Assembly (NCBI GenBank): GCA_029258735.1 | Contig: JAPDKD010000118.1 | Coordinates: forward strand, 1 to 32,256 | Direction of reading: 5' to 3' | DNA length: 32,256 nt | DNA from: an archaeon | GTDB taxonomy: Archaea > Thermoproteota > Thermoprotei > Thermofilales > JAPDKD01 | In this document: positions 6,989 through 15,984 of the stretch, piece after piece | Position numbering within the stretch: position 1 is the stretch's first letter | Layout: each line of letters begins with the position of its first letter | Made by a program: the position numbers and the translations under genes | Notes under the pieces: generated by a model | Seen by the model: only the letters and a program-made list of their open reading frames with translations | Told to the model about the DNA's origin: nothing | Database searches by the model: none

Positions 6989-9623
6989 ATTTGCTCCTTA
7001 ATATTTTAATGCGTTTTAAAAGCATTTTGTGAAATTGCTCGATTAGGGCTCGGCGATCCTCCATTAGAACTACGTCGCTTAGGCCCACAAGTACTATGTT
7101 ATAGGCGAATGATGAAGGTATGTTTTGTAGTGGGAGCTCTACTACGTGGATTTTTCCTTTTTCTATTTTTCTCAAGACTTCCTTGGCGTGCTCTATATCC
7201 ATGTAGTCTTCAAGAATTTCTCTATAGGTTTCTTCAAGCAGGGGAAAGTTGGGGAATTTAGAAACGACTTTTAATAGTGTTGTGGCGTTTATTTGTTGCT
7301 TATTTAGGCTGATCTCGTGTCCCTTATAATTTTTCAGTATCATTAATCCGCGATTGGCGACATGTCTAAATCTTCTTTTCATTAGTTCTGTGTTTTTAAT
7401 TGATTTTTTCAGGATTTCCTCTATTTGTGTGCTTTTGACTTCGGATAGGTGGACAAAGGTTGGTGTGTCCGGCGGATATATTAGTGCGAATCCGTTGTCA
7501 TGAAGGGATATTCCTATATTTCTTCTTACTTTTTTTGAGGCTATGTATGCGAGTGCATGGGAGAGGGCATCGTTAGTCTTTCTTCCGTAGAGTGCATGGA
7601 ATATTTGCCATATCCTCTTACAGTCGTGGTAGTATTCTACTAGGATAACGTTGTGTGAGGGGAACGCTGGAGCATTAATGGTCTTTAAGAACTGGTATTG
7701 CTCTTTAAAGTAGTTTATAATTGCTTTTGCGGAGTTTTCATCCGTCCTGCATTCTCTCCTAAGGTATTCGGCTATTTTGTCGTCAGAACGTTTCTCCTCT
7801 ATCCACTTGAACATCTTTCCCCTGAATTCCCCTATTTTTAGGGCTAGATCATAGCTTAAGGGCAGCATTTCGCTGAACCAGCTGGGCACCGTAGGCTTAG
7901 AATCAAATGCTGGTCGCACCGTAGCCCTGAATCCTCTGCTGCTTAAGTATTCGTATACTTTTCCACCTAGTACAAAGCGGTCTCCCGGGACGAGCCTAGA
8001 AAGGAATTCTTCCTCGATATTGCCGACATATTTCCCCTTATCTGTGTAAACTTTTACTTTTACTTCCTCTGGTATTGTTCCGACGTTGAGCGTGTAAATT
8101 ACCCTAGCGTATTTTCCCCGCCTTCCAAAGACTCCATCCTCCTCGTCTAGCCAAATCTTGCCGTAGACCTTGTAGTGCTCAAGGTCTGAGTATTTTCCCG
8201 CCAAGTATCTAAGAACGTTAAGGAACGTTGACTTGGGTAGGTTGTGATAGCAGTAGCTGCGCCTAACAACCCTGTAAGCCTCGTCTATACTCCATTTTTT
8301 CTCCACGGCCATGCCCGCAATATGCTGAGCCAAGACGTCGAGCGCATTTTTAGGTATCCTTATCCTGTCTAGGTGCCCCCTATATGCTTCCCTAGTCATT
8401 ATAGCGACTTCAACTAAGTCGTCCCTGTCTACGCATACCATTATTCCCTTGCTTGCTTCGTGCAGCCTATGTCCACTTCTGCCTATTCTCTGCAGGCACC
8501 TAGTGACCGACTTAGGAGAGCCTATCTGAACTACGACGTCAATATAGCCTATATCTATGCCGAGTTCTAGGCTAGTGCTGCTCACTATACATTTAAGCTC
8601 GCCTCGCTTTAGCCTTTCCTCCACGTCATGCCTTACCTGCCTTGAAAGAGAGCCATGATGAGCCATTATTTGGTCCTCTCTGATATCTCCCCGAGCTCGC
8701 GCCAGCTTCTTCAGGTGGAAAACTACCCTCTCGGTACCGCTTCTCGTATTGGTAAAGACCAAAGTAGTTCGATGTTTTTTAACTATCTCGTATATTGTCT
8801 CGTACAATTTATTTGACAAAACGTCAGTAGGCGTGTAGATAAGATCAGCCACAGGAGAAACAACTCGTATGCGTTTTTTCTTTACATAACGGGCATCGAC
8901 TATTACGCATGGCCTAAGGTTTCCGTAATCGTCATAGCCTACAAGAAACTTGGCTACTTCTTCAAGCGGATTAATAGTTGCTGATAGACCTATCCTAATA
9001 AATTCTCTGTCAGCTAGTTCTCTGAGACGCTCTAGGGATAGGGATAGATGAACTCCCCGCTTATTTTCTGCTAAACTGTGTATCTCGTCAACTATTACCC
9101 ATCTAACAGTTCTAAGCTTTTCGCGAAACTTGGGAGCAACCAGAATAACTGCTAGAGTTTCAGGCGTAGTTATTAGAATGTGAGGGGTCATACGGAGCAT
9201 TTTCTGCCTTACGCTGGAAGGCGTATCACCGGTACGAACTTGATGCCTTATCTCTGGGAGCTTAACGCTCTTACTTTCAGCCAATCCGTATATACCCTGC
9301 ATTGTTTCCTCTAAGTTTCTATGAATATCGTTATTAAGAGCTCGTAAAGGTGAAACATAAACAGCATACACTGTGTTCTCTAGCTCGCCTCTCTCCCCCA
9401 TTTCGAGAAGCTCGTTAATTATCATGAGGAACGCGGTTAGAGTCTTACCGGTGCCTGTAGGGCTGGAAATTAACACGTTTTTTCCTTCCTTAATAGGTAT
9501 TAGCCCGTACTTCTGCGGCGGCGTCAAGTCCTCAAATGTGGAGTCAAACCACTCAGCAACCAGGGGGTGAAGCCTCTTTAATACCTCCCTTTTTGTATAT
9601 TCCCTTCCATACTCGAACGCCAT
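6987..9623 (-). CDS. lhr: Lhr-type superfamily 2 DNA/RNA helicase
   Basis: This 878-aa protein is an ATP-dependent helicase of the archaeal Lhr family, implicated in DNA repair and replication-linked processes. Visible motifs are a Q-like motif LTPPQKYGL (33-41), motif I SPTGTGKT (54-61), motif Ib TTPETL, motif II DEIH (179-182), motif III SATI (214-217), motif IV TNTRSGTERV, motif V SSTSLELGIDIG and motif VI QRIGRSGHR (378-386). The C-terminal half (about 420-878) is the Lhr-specific winged-helix and extension region. Length matches archaeal homologues, which lack the long bacterial extension. The ATG at 9623 gives the natural N-terminus. It lies 49 bp downstream of the Orc1/Cdc6 gene on the same strand and may be co-transcribed. 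Which Lhr subgroup it belongs to cannot be decided by eye. Confidence 0.95.
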   Translation of the reverse strand: MAFEYGREYTKREVLKRLHPLVAEWFDSTFEDLTPPQKYGLIPIKEGKNVLISSPTGTGKTLTAFLMIINELLEMGERGELENTVYAVYVSPLRALNNDIHRNLEETMQGIYGLAESKSVKLPEIRHQVRTGDTPSSVRQKMLRMTPHILITTPETLAVILVAPKFREKLRTVRWVIVDEIHSLAENKRGVHLSLSLERLRELADREFIRIGLSATINPLEEVAKFLVGYDDYGNLRPCVIVDARYVKKKRIRVVSPVADLIYTPTDVLSNKLYETIYEIVKKHRTTLVFTNTRSGTERVVFHLKKLARARGDIREDQIMAHHGSLSRQVRHDVEERLKRGELKCIVSSTSLELGIDIGYIDVVVQIGSPKSVTRCLQRIGRSGHRLHEASKGIMVCVDRDDLVEVAIMTREAYRGHLDRIRIPKNALDVLAQHIAGMAVEKKWSIDEAYRVVRRSYCYHNLPKSTFLNVLRYLAGKYSDLEHYKVYGKIWLDEEDGVFGRRGKYARVIYTLNVGTIPEEVKVKVYTDKGKYVGNIEEEFLSRLVPGDRFVLGGKVYEYLSSRGFRATVRPAFDSKPTVPSWFSEMLPLSYDLALKIGEFRGKMFKWIEEKRSDDKIAEYLRRECRTDENSAKAIINYFKEQYQFLKTINAPAFPSHNVILVEYYHDCKRIWQIFHALYGRKTNDALSHALAYIASKKVRRNIGISLHDNGFALIYPPDTPTFVHLSEVKSTQIEEILKKSIKNTELMKRRFRHVANRGLMILKNYKGHEISLNKQQINATTLLKVVSKFPNFPLLEETYREILEDYMDIEHAKEVLRKIEKGKIHVVELPLQNIPSSFAYNIVLVGLSDVVLMEDRRALIEQFHKMLLKRIKILRSK

Positions 9624-9672
9624 CTACGCCTCTTTTTTCTTACCTCCTTCTTAATAAAATCTTTAGGCGGCG

Positions 9673-10758
9673 CTAGTGGCTTGTTAACTGCTTCTCTAAG
9701 AATCTAATTAACTTTTCAACGGGAACGTCAACCGTAATTTTCTTGGGGCCTTTATCTATAATATACCCTAGATCAACGAGAACCTGAAGAGCATTTTCAA
9801 GGCTCCTGATATTCGGTCTAACATTAAACCTCTCAGCAAGCTCCTTGTAGGAATTGTATACTTCTGTGAACGATGCAAATCCTCCTTCATTCCTTTGCAC
9901 AGCATAGGCAACAGAGAGCAACGCTATTTTTTCGATCTTCTGAAGCGCTGCTAAGTCCTCACTAGTCATCTGAGGCACAAGCTGCGAAACAATTTCTCGA
10001 ACATCGTCCAGCTCTATTCTGTCATGCCCCCTATTTTCCGCTAGAACAGCCGAGAAATACAAGATATCTAACGCATACCTGGCGTCACCATTAAATTCCC
10101 TATCCACAACTTGTGCTATATACTGCATCGTATAGTCGGGTAAAGCCCCTGGCTTTAAAGCCTCCTCGCCCCTATACTTAATAATGTCCACGAGCTGCTC
10201 TTGCGTATACCTTTCAAGCTTTACAAGCAAGGCTCCCAGGCTGCTCTTCTCCGCGCTGTCGAGCTTTTTTCTCCACTCCGGATTTCTGTAAATAAATATA
10301 ACCCCCCTTATTTTGCATTCTGCTTCGAGCTCGACAAGCCTTGTCAGGTCATATACTAGGGTCGTATCATTTGTCGAAAGCAAGTAATAGTCTACTTCGT
10401 CTACTACTATAATCTTCTCCTGTGGAGTTTTTACAAAAAGCCTGAGCATCTCGCCAGGGGATAAGCTGCGCGAAACGTTTCCCTCTATTGTTTGCTCTAG
10501 CATAGACATGTATGCAGTATATTGTGACCTAAGTATCTTCATATTTAAGTAGATGGTTTTTACTGGTAGTCTTCTGGTTGCATGTATTACGCTGCTTGTT
10601 TTTCCGCTGCCTGCAGGACCCTGTACCTGTAATTTAACATAATAAGCATCCCCTATCATAAGTCTCTTAATGCTTTCAATGATCTTTTCTCTATGAGGCA
10701 GCTTATCTGGAATATAATTTGAAGAGAGTTTTTTAGGCTGAGCTAGGAGCTTCGGCAT
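9673..10758 (-). CDS. Orc1/Cdc6-type replication initiator-like AAA+ ATPase, atypical
   Basis: This 361-aa protein matches the archaeal Orc1/Cdc6 layout: an AAA+ domain followed by a C-terminal winged helix. Walker A GPAGSGKT is at 47-54, Walker B IIVVDEVD around 116-123, and the sensor-2 motif GDARYALD (224-231, Arg227) is intact. The winged helix begins near residue 275 (FTEVYNSYKELAERF through LEKQL). An oddity is the segment LDSAEKSSLG (166-175). It lies where family members usually have LDPRVKSSLG or similar, so the usual Arg of that box is absent. This may mark a divergent paralogue that binds DNA without typical ATP-coupled assembly, but that is inference. A TATA-like box near 10791-10803 and a 12-bp palindrome precede the start. 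It is divergent from the CBS-domain gene. Confidence 0.9.
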   Translation of the reverse strand: MPKLLAQPKKLSSNYIPDKLPHREKIIESIKRLMIGDAYYVKLQVQGPAGSGKTSSVIHATRRLPVKTIYLNMKILRSQYTAYMSMLEQTIEGNVSRSLSPGEMLRLFVKTPQEKIIVVDEVDYYLLSTNDTTLVYDLTRLVELEAECKIRGVIFIYRNPEWRKKLDSAEKSSLGALLVKLERYTQEQLVDIIKYRGEEALKPGALPDYTMQYIAQVVDREFNGDARYALDILYFSAVLAENRGHDRIELDDVREIVSQLVPQMTSEDLAALQKIEKIALLSVAYAVQRNEGGFASFTEVYNSYKELAERFNVRPNIRSLENALQVLVDLGYIIDKGPKKITVDVPVEKLIRFLEKQLTSH

Positions 10759-10883
10759 TCGAGGCGCGCCTCTGATATCTTTGTTGCTAAACTTTATAAA
10801 AATGTTAAAGTAAAGTTATTGAATATAAACGATATATAAACTTTGCTAACGAAGCTTAAATATCAATTTAGGAAAAATTATAC
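10759..10883. other. AT-rich intergenic region beside the Orc1/Cdc6 gene, possible origin or regulatory region
   Basis: This 125-bp divergent spacer has a perfect 12-bp palindrome GAGGCGCGCCTC at 10761-10772, two bases from the Orc1/Cdc6 start codon, followed by about 100 bp of AT-rich DNA. TAAACTTT occurs twice in direct orientation (10788-10795 and 10837-10844), and a related inverted form AAAGTAAAGTTA lies between them. Archaeal origins often lie next to orc1/cdc6 genes, but I cannot find a clear ORB motif here, so an origin is only a possibility. The region certainly carries the two divergent promoters. Confidence 0.3.
10855..10864 (+). promoter_or_regulatory. TATA box of the CBS-domain gene
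   Basis: CTTAAATATC is centred about 25 bp upstream of the ATG at 10884, predicting a leaderless transcript. No ribosome binding site precedes that ATG, in keeping with leaderless initiation. Confidence 0.45.
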
Positions 10884-12017
10884 ATGATGGAAAAAGCACT
10901 TACCCTATCTGGCGTTTTAACGCCTGTCTCTGTCTTTTTGACCTCTGATCCTCTTTCTAAAGTTGCTTCTTATATGGTTGAAGAGGAGCAGATAGCTGTT
11001 CCTGTTGTTTCGCCTTCCGGGAAATATGCAGGGATCCTTTCTTTTGTAGAGATCATAAGCTCTAGGCTTCATCCTCATACTAAACTTAAAAGCCTTATAG
11101 TTAAAGTTCCGCCACTTTCAGCGGAACGCACGTTAAATGACGCAATAAAAACGTTACTAAAAACAGGGGTTCCAGCTGTAGCGTGTGTTAACAGCGATCG
11201 AAAGCCTCTTGGAATAATTACCCCATACACTATCTTAGATTACGCCTTTAACGGGGATAGTAAAGTTTTGTCACGTGAGGTTATGCTTAAACTACTAGCT
11301 CCCCTGTTTACGGATGATCCGGTGGATAAAGCGCGGAAGTTTATGGCTAAAAGAACAGTGGAATACCTTCCAGTTTTATCTAAGAAAAAGGTTGAAGGTG
11401 TCATCGGCATTTGGGATATTATAGCATTAATGTACACTATACCTTTCAAGAAAAGTAAAAGAGGAGAAATAGGGGGCGAATTAGAATCCCTACTTTCCTC
11501 CCCTATCGGAAAATATCCGCTTCACAAACTACTCTTAGAAAAAGCGGACTCTCAAATCTCGCTTAGAGAAATAAGAAATGGAGTAATAGTGGTCTCTAGA
11601 GATGAAACATGGCCCGTGGGAATAATTACGCCTATAACTTTCTTTAAAAAATTCATAGCCGCCTTAGAAGAAGAGCGACTACCAGTAATAATAGAGGGAA
11701 TGGATAGGCTAACCGTATTTGAAAGAAGCCTAATAATGAAAAAGGCTATAGAAATAGCAAAGCGAGTAAATAAGAGAGGAAGACTGCTAGAGCTCTCTTT
11801 AGTAATTAAAGCACGCGAAAAACCCGGCGTAAAGCTTCTCTACGAGTCTACTGCAAGCATAAAACTCGACAGGGGAGTGCATTCAGGGCACTCCATAAAC
11901 TGGGACCCTGTGACGTCCGCGCATACGGCTCTAAAAGAAGCTTACTATAGCTTTACTAAATTTAAGGCAAGAAGAAGGGAAGTAAAAATTTCAAGAGCAC
12001 GTTCAAGAAAGAAATAA
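10884..12017 (+). CDS. Four-CBS-domain protein with HPF/S30AE-like C-terminal domain
   Basis: The 377-aa product has about four CBS motifs in two Bateman modules: roughly residues 8-60, 66-125, 130-190 and 205-255, with repeated GI(L/I/I)xxxxI-type strands such as YAGILSFVEII, PLGIITPYTIL, VEGVIGIWDII and PVGIITPITFF. CBS pairs usually bind adenine nucleotides as energy sensors. The last 110 residues follow a beta-alpha-beta-beta-beta-alpha order: LPVIIEGMD, a helix ERSLIMKKAIEIAKRVNKRG, then LLELSLVIKARE, YESTASIKLD, GHSINWD and a helix HTALKEAYYSFTKF, ending in a basic tail. This is the topology of ribosome hibernation factors of the HPF/RaiA type. I infer a nucleotide-sensing ribosome hibernation protein; no homology search was possible. 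ATG 10884 (or 10887) follows a TATA box and has no RBS. Confidence 0.85.
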   Translation: MMEKALTLSGVLTPVSVFLTSDPLSKVASYMVEEEQIAVPVVSPSGKYAGILSFVEIISSRLHPHTKLKSLIVKVPPLSAERTLNDAIKTLLKTGVPAVACVNSDRKPLGIITPYTILDYAFNGDSKVLSREVMLKLLAPLFTDDPVDKARKFMAKRTVEYLPVLSKKKVEGVIGIWDIIALMYTIPFKKSKRGEIGGELESLLSSPIGKYPLHKLLLEKADSQISLREIRNGVIVVSRDETWPVGIITPITFFKKFIAALEEERLPVIIEGMDRLTVFERSLIMKKAIEIAKRVNKRGRLLELSLVIKAREKPGVKLLYESTASIKLDRGVHSGHSINWDPVTSAHTALKEAYYSFTKFKARRREVKISRARSRKK

Positions 12018-12042
12018 ACTTCAATTCAATTTTATTTAAGCA

Positions 12043-13464
12043 GTGAGAAAAATGCGAAATAACGTTCTCTTTTTTATGACAGAACCCTTACCACCAGAAA
12101 TAGACCAACTAATATATGTCGGTCGCTTCAAAGAAGCAGAAAGAGAACTCAAAAAATTTATAGAAAAAGCATTAGCATCCCAAAAAGGCAGGCTAATCTT
12201 CGAGCTAGACCGCCTAAAGCGTTGGCAAAAAGAATATCCATACAGCTTCAACGAAGCATTCAACTTACTAAAAGAAGAATTAACGGGACTAACGTCTCAT
12301 GAACTTATGGAACTCGTTAAACACGGATGCATAGATCACAAAATAATCGAAGGCGAGATACGAGTACTCCGAAGATTTATACCCAACCTCTTCTGGCTAT
12401 GCCCTGAGCTAGAAGCCAGAAGAATAAAAAAGAGCGACCCGAAAAGAGAGAAAAGCAGGAAGCTGCTACGTGAACGCGCCCAAAAAATAATTAAGAAAGC
12501 CTCGGGGGATGGAGACGGCTACCTACTACCCGTAAAATATAGAGTAAAAATGGAAATAAAAATAAAGCCCGAAGCAGCGCCCATAGGAGAGAAAGTCAAA
12601 ATATGGATCCCCGTACCGCAGCAATGCGATCTACACCCAAAAGTAGAAATAATCGCATACAGCTCAGGACTTAAGAAAATATCGCCGGCAGACCACTCTC
12701 AACGCACAGCCTACTTCGAGGCTACAATGGAAGAAAACGGCGTAAACGAGTGGATACAATACGAATTCGTAGCGCAGGGTTTCTACCGAAAAATAGACCC
12801 AGCCAAAATAGAACACTACGATGAAGAAAACGAAGTTTATAGGAAATACGTGGTCGAACGTCCACCACACATAGTATTCACGCCCTATCTGAAAACCCTA
12901 ACCAAGAAGGTTGTGGGAAACGAGGAAAATCCTTACCTCAAGGCTAAGCGAATATGGAAATGGATCACCCACAACATCAGATACACATACGCGCACGACT
13001 ACGCCTTATACGATAACATCCCAGAATACGTGGCGAGGAAAAAGAGGGGGGACTGCGGCATGCAAGCACTCCTCTTCATAACCATGTGCAGAATAGCAGG
13101 CGTACCAGCCAGGTGGCAATCAAGCTGGTACATGAACCCAATAAGCCACGGCATGCACGACTGGGCCCAGTTCTACGTCGAGCCATACGGCTGGCTCTAC
13201 GCAGACCCCAGCTTCGGCGGCATACAGCGTCACGGAGAAACATGGCGCAACGAGTTCTACTTCGGAAACATAGAAGGATATAGACTAGCCGCCAATACAG
13301 AGATATCTTATCAATTCACGCCGCCCAAAAAATATGTGCGTTCGGATCCCGTCGACAGCCAGAGAGGAGAAGTCGAATGGGCCGGCGGAAACTTGTACTA
13401 CGACAAGTGGGACTACAAGTTCACAATCGAAGAATTCCAGGAACTTAGCAACGTGCAACAATGA
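12043..13464 (+). CDS. Cytosolic transglutaminase-like cysteine peptidase-fold protein
   Basis: This 473-aa protein belongs to the transglutaminase-like superfamily. The catalytic triad is visible: Cys338 in KRGDCGMQALLF, His372 in GMHDWAQFYVEPYGW and Asp388 in YADPSFG. Downstream of Cys, the ITMCRIAGVPARW stretch is typical of the family. Residues 1-150 are helical and charged, residues 160-260 are a beta domain, and the core spans about 285-400. There is no signal peptide or membrane helix, so it should be cytosolic. The family includes proteases, amidases and cross-linking enzymes; substrate cannot be told. Start choice is open: GTG 12043, ATG 12052 (with GTGAG a few bases upstream) and ATG 12076 are all in frame, and ATG 12052 is perhaps best. 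It follows the CBS gene by 25 bp. Confidence 0.9.
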   Translation: MRKMRNNVLFFMTEPLPPEIDQLIYVGRFKEAERELKKFIEKALASQKGRLIFELDRLKRWQKEYPYSFNEAFNLLKEELTGLTSHELMELVKHGCIDHKIIEGEIRVLRRFIPNLFWLCPELEARRIKKSDPKREKSRKLLRERAQKIIKKASGDGDGYLLPVKYRVKMEIKIKPEAAPIGEKVKIWIPVPQQCDLHPKVEIIAYSSGLKKISPADHSQRTAYFEATMEENGVNEWIQYEFVAQGFYRKIDPAKIEHYDEENEVYRKYVVERPPHIVFTPYLKTLTKKVVGNEENPYLKAKRIWKWITHNIRYTYAHDYALYDNIPEYVARKKRGDCGMQALLFITMCRIAGVPARWQSSWYMNPISHGMHDWAQFYVEPYGWLYADPSFGGIQRHGETWRNEFYFGNIEGYRLAANTEISYQFTPPKKYVRSDPVDSQRGEVEWAGGNLYYDKWDYKFTIEEFQELSNVQQ

Positions 13465-13511
13465 TTAAAACATAACTCGGTTAATTATTTAACGTAGAAT
13501 TGGTGAAAGCT

Positions 13512-14495
13512 ATGACTATGTATGGAGTGGGTGTCGATTTAGGAGCCACCTACGTTAGAACGGCGCTAGCCGACCGCGAGGGAGTAATAATAGACAAGCT
13601 TGTTGAGCGTACCCCAAAGCAAGGCGACAACATGGCGATACCTCGCCTAATAGCATCTATGATAAAAAAGCTGCTCGACAAAACAGGCGTGAAAACAGAT
13701 GAGCTACGCGGTATCGGGATAGGAAGCATAGGACCTCTAAACATCGAAACAGGGGTGCTTATAAATCCACCCAATATTCCTTTCAAAAATGTCCCTCTAA
13801 CTGAGCCACTACATCGGGAATTCCACGTTCCAGTGTTTCTCTTAAACGACTGCACAGCAGCAGTAGTGGGAGAAAAACACTTTGGCGCTGGAAAAGACGT
13901 CGAAAACCTAGTCTACGTTACAATAAGCACTGGCATAGGCGGCGGAGCATACGTCGATGGTCACCTATTGTTGGGAAAAGAAGGAAACGCAGTTGAAATA
14001 GGACATACAGTCGTGGATGCGGAAGGCAAGCTCATATGCGGATGCGGAAAGCCAGGACACTGGGAAGCCTATTCGTCAGGCACGGGCGTACCGAAGCTTG
14101 CAAGACTGGTATTCGAGGAAAACCGCGAAAAATACGCAGAGTCCATGCTAGTTAAACGCTTTGGCTGTAGTCTTAAAGGCTTAACTTCTAAGGACGTGTA
14201 TAACGCCGCTAAAGAAGGCGACGAATTCGCCAGTCGAGTAGTAGAACGAGCCAACTTCTACAACTCTATAGGAATGGCAAATATTATTCAAGCATACGAT
14301 CCAGAAATAATAACGATAGGGGGATCTGTGGCACTAAATAACGTAGAACTCGTAATCAATCCTCTCCCCTCACTTGTTGAGCGATTCGCTATAAACAACA
14401 TTCCTAAAATAATTCCAACACCTCTAGGAGGAGACGTAGTACTATATGGAGCTGTAGCGCTGTCGCTTGGACTAGAACCAATAAAATACATATAG
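13512..14495 (+). CDS. ROK-family sugar kinase (glucokinase/hexokinase-like)
   Basis: This cytosolic ATP-dependent kinase phosphorylates a hexose, probably glucose or a related sugar. The phosphate-binding loop is VDLGATYVRTALAD at the N-terminus. The catalytic base is Asp113 in LLNDCTAA, and STGIGGGAYVDG is the ROK glycine loop. The zinc-binding region has His165 (EIGHT), Cys176, Cys178 and then His183 (CGCGKPGHWEAY), where most ROK proteins have a third Cys. The length of 328 aa is normal. In-frame TTG 13500 and GTG 13503 lie upstream, but GGTGA at 13502-13506 is correctly spaced as a ribosome binding site for ATG 13512, which decides the start. It is convergent with cysS, nine bases from it. 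Confidence 0.93.
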   Translation: MTMYGVGVDLGATYVRTALADREGVIIDKLVERTPKQGDNMAIPRLIASMIKKLLDKTGVKTDELRGIGIGSIGPLNIETGVLINPPNIPFKNVPLTEPLHREFHVPVFLLNDCTAAVVGEKHFGAGKDVENLVYVTISTGIGGGAYVDGHLLLGKEGNAVEIGHTVVDAEGKLICGCGKPGHWEAYSSGTGVPKLARLVFEENREKYAESMLVKRFGCSLKGLTSKDVYNAAKEGDEFASRVVERANFYNSIGMANIIQAYDPEIITIGGSVALNNVELVINPLPSLVERFAINNIPKIIPTPLGGDVVLYGAVALSLGLEPIKYI

Positions 14496-14503
14496 TTTTG
14501 ACG

Positions 14504-15925
14504 TTATTTTTTAAGTACCCACCTAGTCTTGTCTCCCTCGTCTAGAAGTTGTATCCCTAATTCAAGAAGCCTATTCCTAATCTCATCGGCAATAGAATAT
14601 TCTTTAGACTTTCTAAGTAGGTTTCTAACATCAATTAATATTTGTAAAACACTTTCAACTCCAAGCTGGGCGTATGCCCCTTCCAGATGCTCGTCCAATA
14701 CGCCCAAAACAGCGTTAAACTCTCTAAACAAGTTAAGCGCCTTTAAAGCTATAGTATACTCGCCCCGCGGCTCAAGATACTTAAACACCAGCGAAGTAGT
14801 CTTATACACAGCGCTAAAAGCCCTACTAGTGTTAAAGTCATCATCCATCGCATCATAAAACTCGCTGCGAAGCCTGTTAAGCTCCTCCAAAGCCTTCAAC
14901 CCCTCATCACTTAACCTAAAAGTAGGTTCAGCCTCCCTAAGAACCTGCTTCACAACGCTAACCGCATTAACCAGCCTCTCTAAATTAGCCCTTGCCTGCC
15001 TTAAAACATCCTCACTAAAGACCAAGATGCTCCGATAATGCACCGTTGCAAGCCAAAGCCTAATAACAAGCGGATCCCACTCTTTAAAAAGATCCTTCAA
15101 AGGAACAATGTTGCCAAGCGACTTACTCATCTTCTCTCCGCCTACATTCAGCATGCCTGTATGCATCCAATACTTGACCCAAGGTTTTACGCCCAAAGCA
15201 GCCTCGCTCTGAGCCCGCTCGTTCTCGTGATGCGGAAATATAAGGTCAGAGCCGCCGCCGTGGATCTCAAATCTCTCGCCAAAATACTTGCTAGACATAA
15301 CAGAGCACTCAATGTGCCAGCCCGGCCTGCCCCGCCCCCAAGGAGATTCCCACCATGGTTCACCGGGCTTAGCGGCCTTCCACAAAGCGAAATCATAGGG
15401 ATGACGCTTTTCCCTTGCGAACTCGCTTTCCTGCATCCATGTTTCCTTGTCTTTCCGATTGCTAAGTCTCCCATAGTCATCGTAGCTATCCACGTCAAAG
15501 TACACGCTGCCGCTCGGGGCAACGTATGCATGACCCTTATCAATCAACAACTGAATAAACTCTATTATCTCATTTATATGCTCTGAAACCCTAGGGTGAA
15601 GGTCCACGTTTATCCTAAGCTTGAAGAGGGCGTCCAGATAATCCTTCGTATACGTATCGGCAATTTCCCTCCAGCTTACGCCTTCCTTAGCCGCCCGATT
15701 TATTATCTTATCGTCGATGTCAGTAATGTTCTGCACGTGAAACACGTTGTAGCCGCGCAGCCTAAGATACCTCTTAATAACGTCAAAGGCCACGTAAGTT
15801 CTGGCATGGCCGACGTGCGAGTAATCGTAGACTGTCGGTCCGCATACGTACATTCTAACATAACCAGGGCTAAATGGCTCAAAGTGCTCCAGCCTTCTAC
15901 TCAGAGTATTATATACCCGCAACAC
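14504..15925 (-). CDS. cysS: Cysteinyl-tRNA synthetase
   Basis: This class I aminoacyl-tRNA synthetase charges tRNA-Cys with cysteine. Length (473 aa) is typical. The zinc site is complete: Cys28 in YVCGPTVYD, Cys207 in WHIECSVMS, and the His/Glu cluster in IFPHHENE (232-236). The HIGH-type motif is HVGH (37-40) and the KMSKS motif is at 265-269 in [11 protein letters not shown]. The C-terminal anticodon-binding helical region runs from about 320 to the end. The start is GTG at 15925; GGAGGT lies a little over 10 bp upstream, so GTG 15925 or TTG 15922 are both possible. The upstream M20 peptidase gene ends 59 bp before it on the same strand. Confidence 0.97.
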   Translation of the reverse strand: MLRVYNTLSRRLEHFEPFSPGYVRMYVCGPTVYDYSHVGHARTYVAFDVIKRYLRLRGYNVFHVQNITDIDDKIINRAAKEGVSWREIADTYTKDYLDALFKLRINVDLHPRVSEHINEIIEFIQLLIDKGHAYVAPSGSVYFDVDSYDDYGRLSNRKDKETWMQESEFAREKRHPYDFALWKAAKPGEPWWESPWGRGRPGWHIECSVMSSKYFGERFEIHGGGSDLIFPHHENERAQSEAALGVKPWVKYWMHTGMLNVGGEKMSKSLGNIVPLKDLFKEWDPLVIRLWLATVHYRSILVFSEDVLRQARANLERLVNAVSVVKQVLREAEPTFRLSDEGLKALEELNRLRSEFYDAMDDDFNTSRAFSAVYKTTSLVFKYLEPRGEYTIALKALNLFREFNAVLGVLDEHLEGAYAQLGVESVLQILIDVRNLLRKSKEYSIADEIRNRLLELGIQLLDEGDKTRWVLKK

Positions 15926-15984
15926 AATAGGAATCTAACCTCCAAGCGACTTAATAAAAAATCGGAGTATATATTAACTTTATT

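Noticed and set aside
15038-15586. Long open frame (182 codons) on the plus strand inside cysS
   Set aside because: It lies entirely opposite the highly conserved CysRS core, has an implausible Arg/His/Pro-rich composition and no promoter or RBS, so it is a shadow of cysS.
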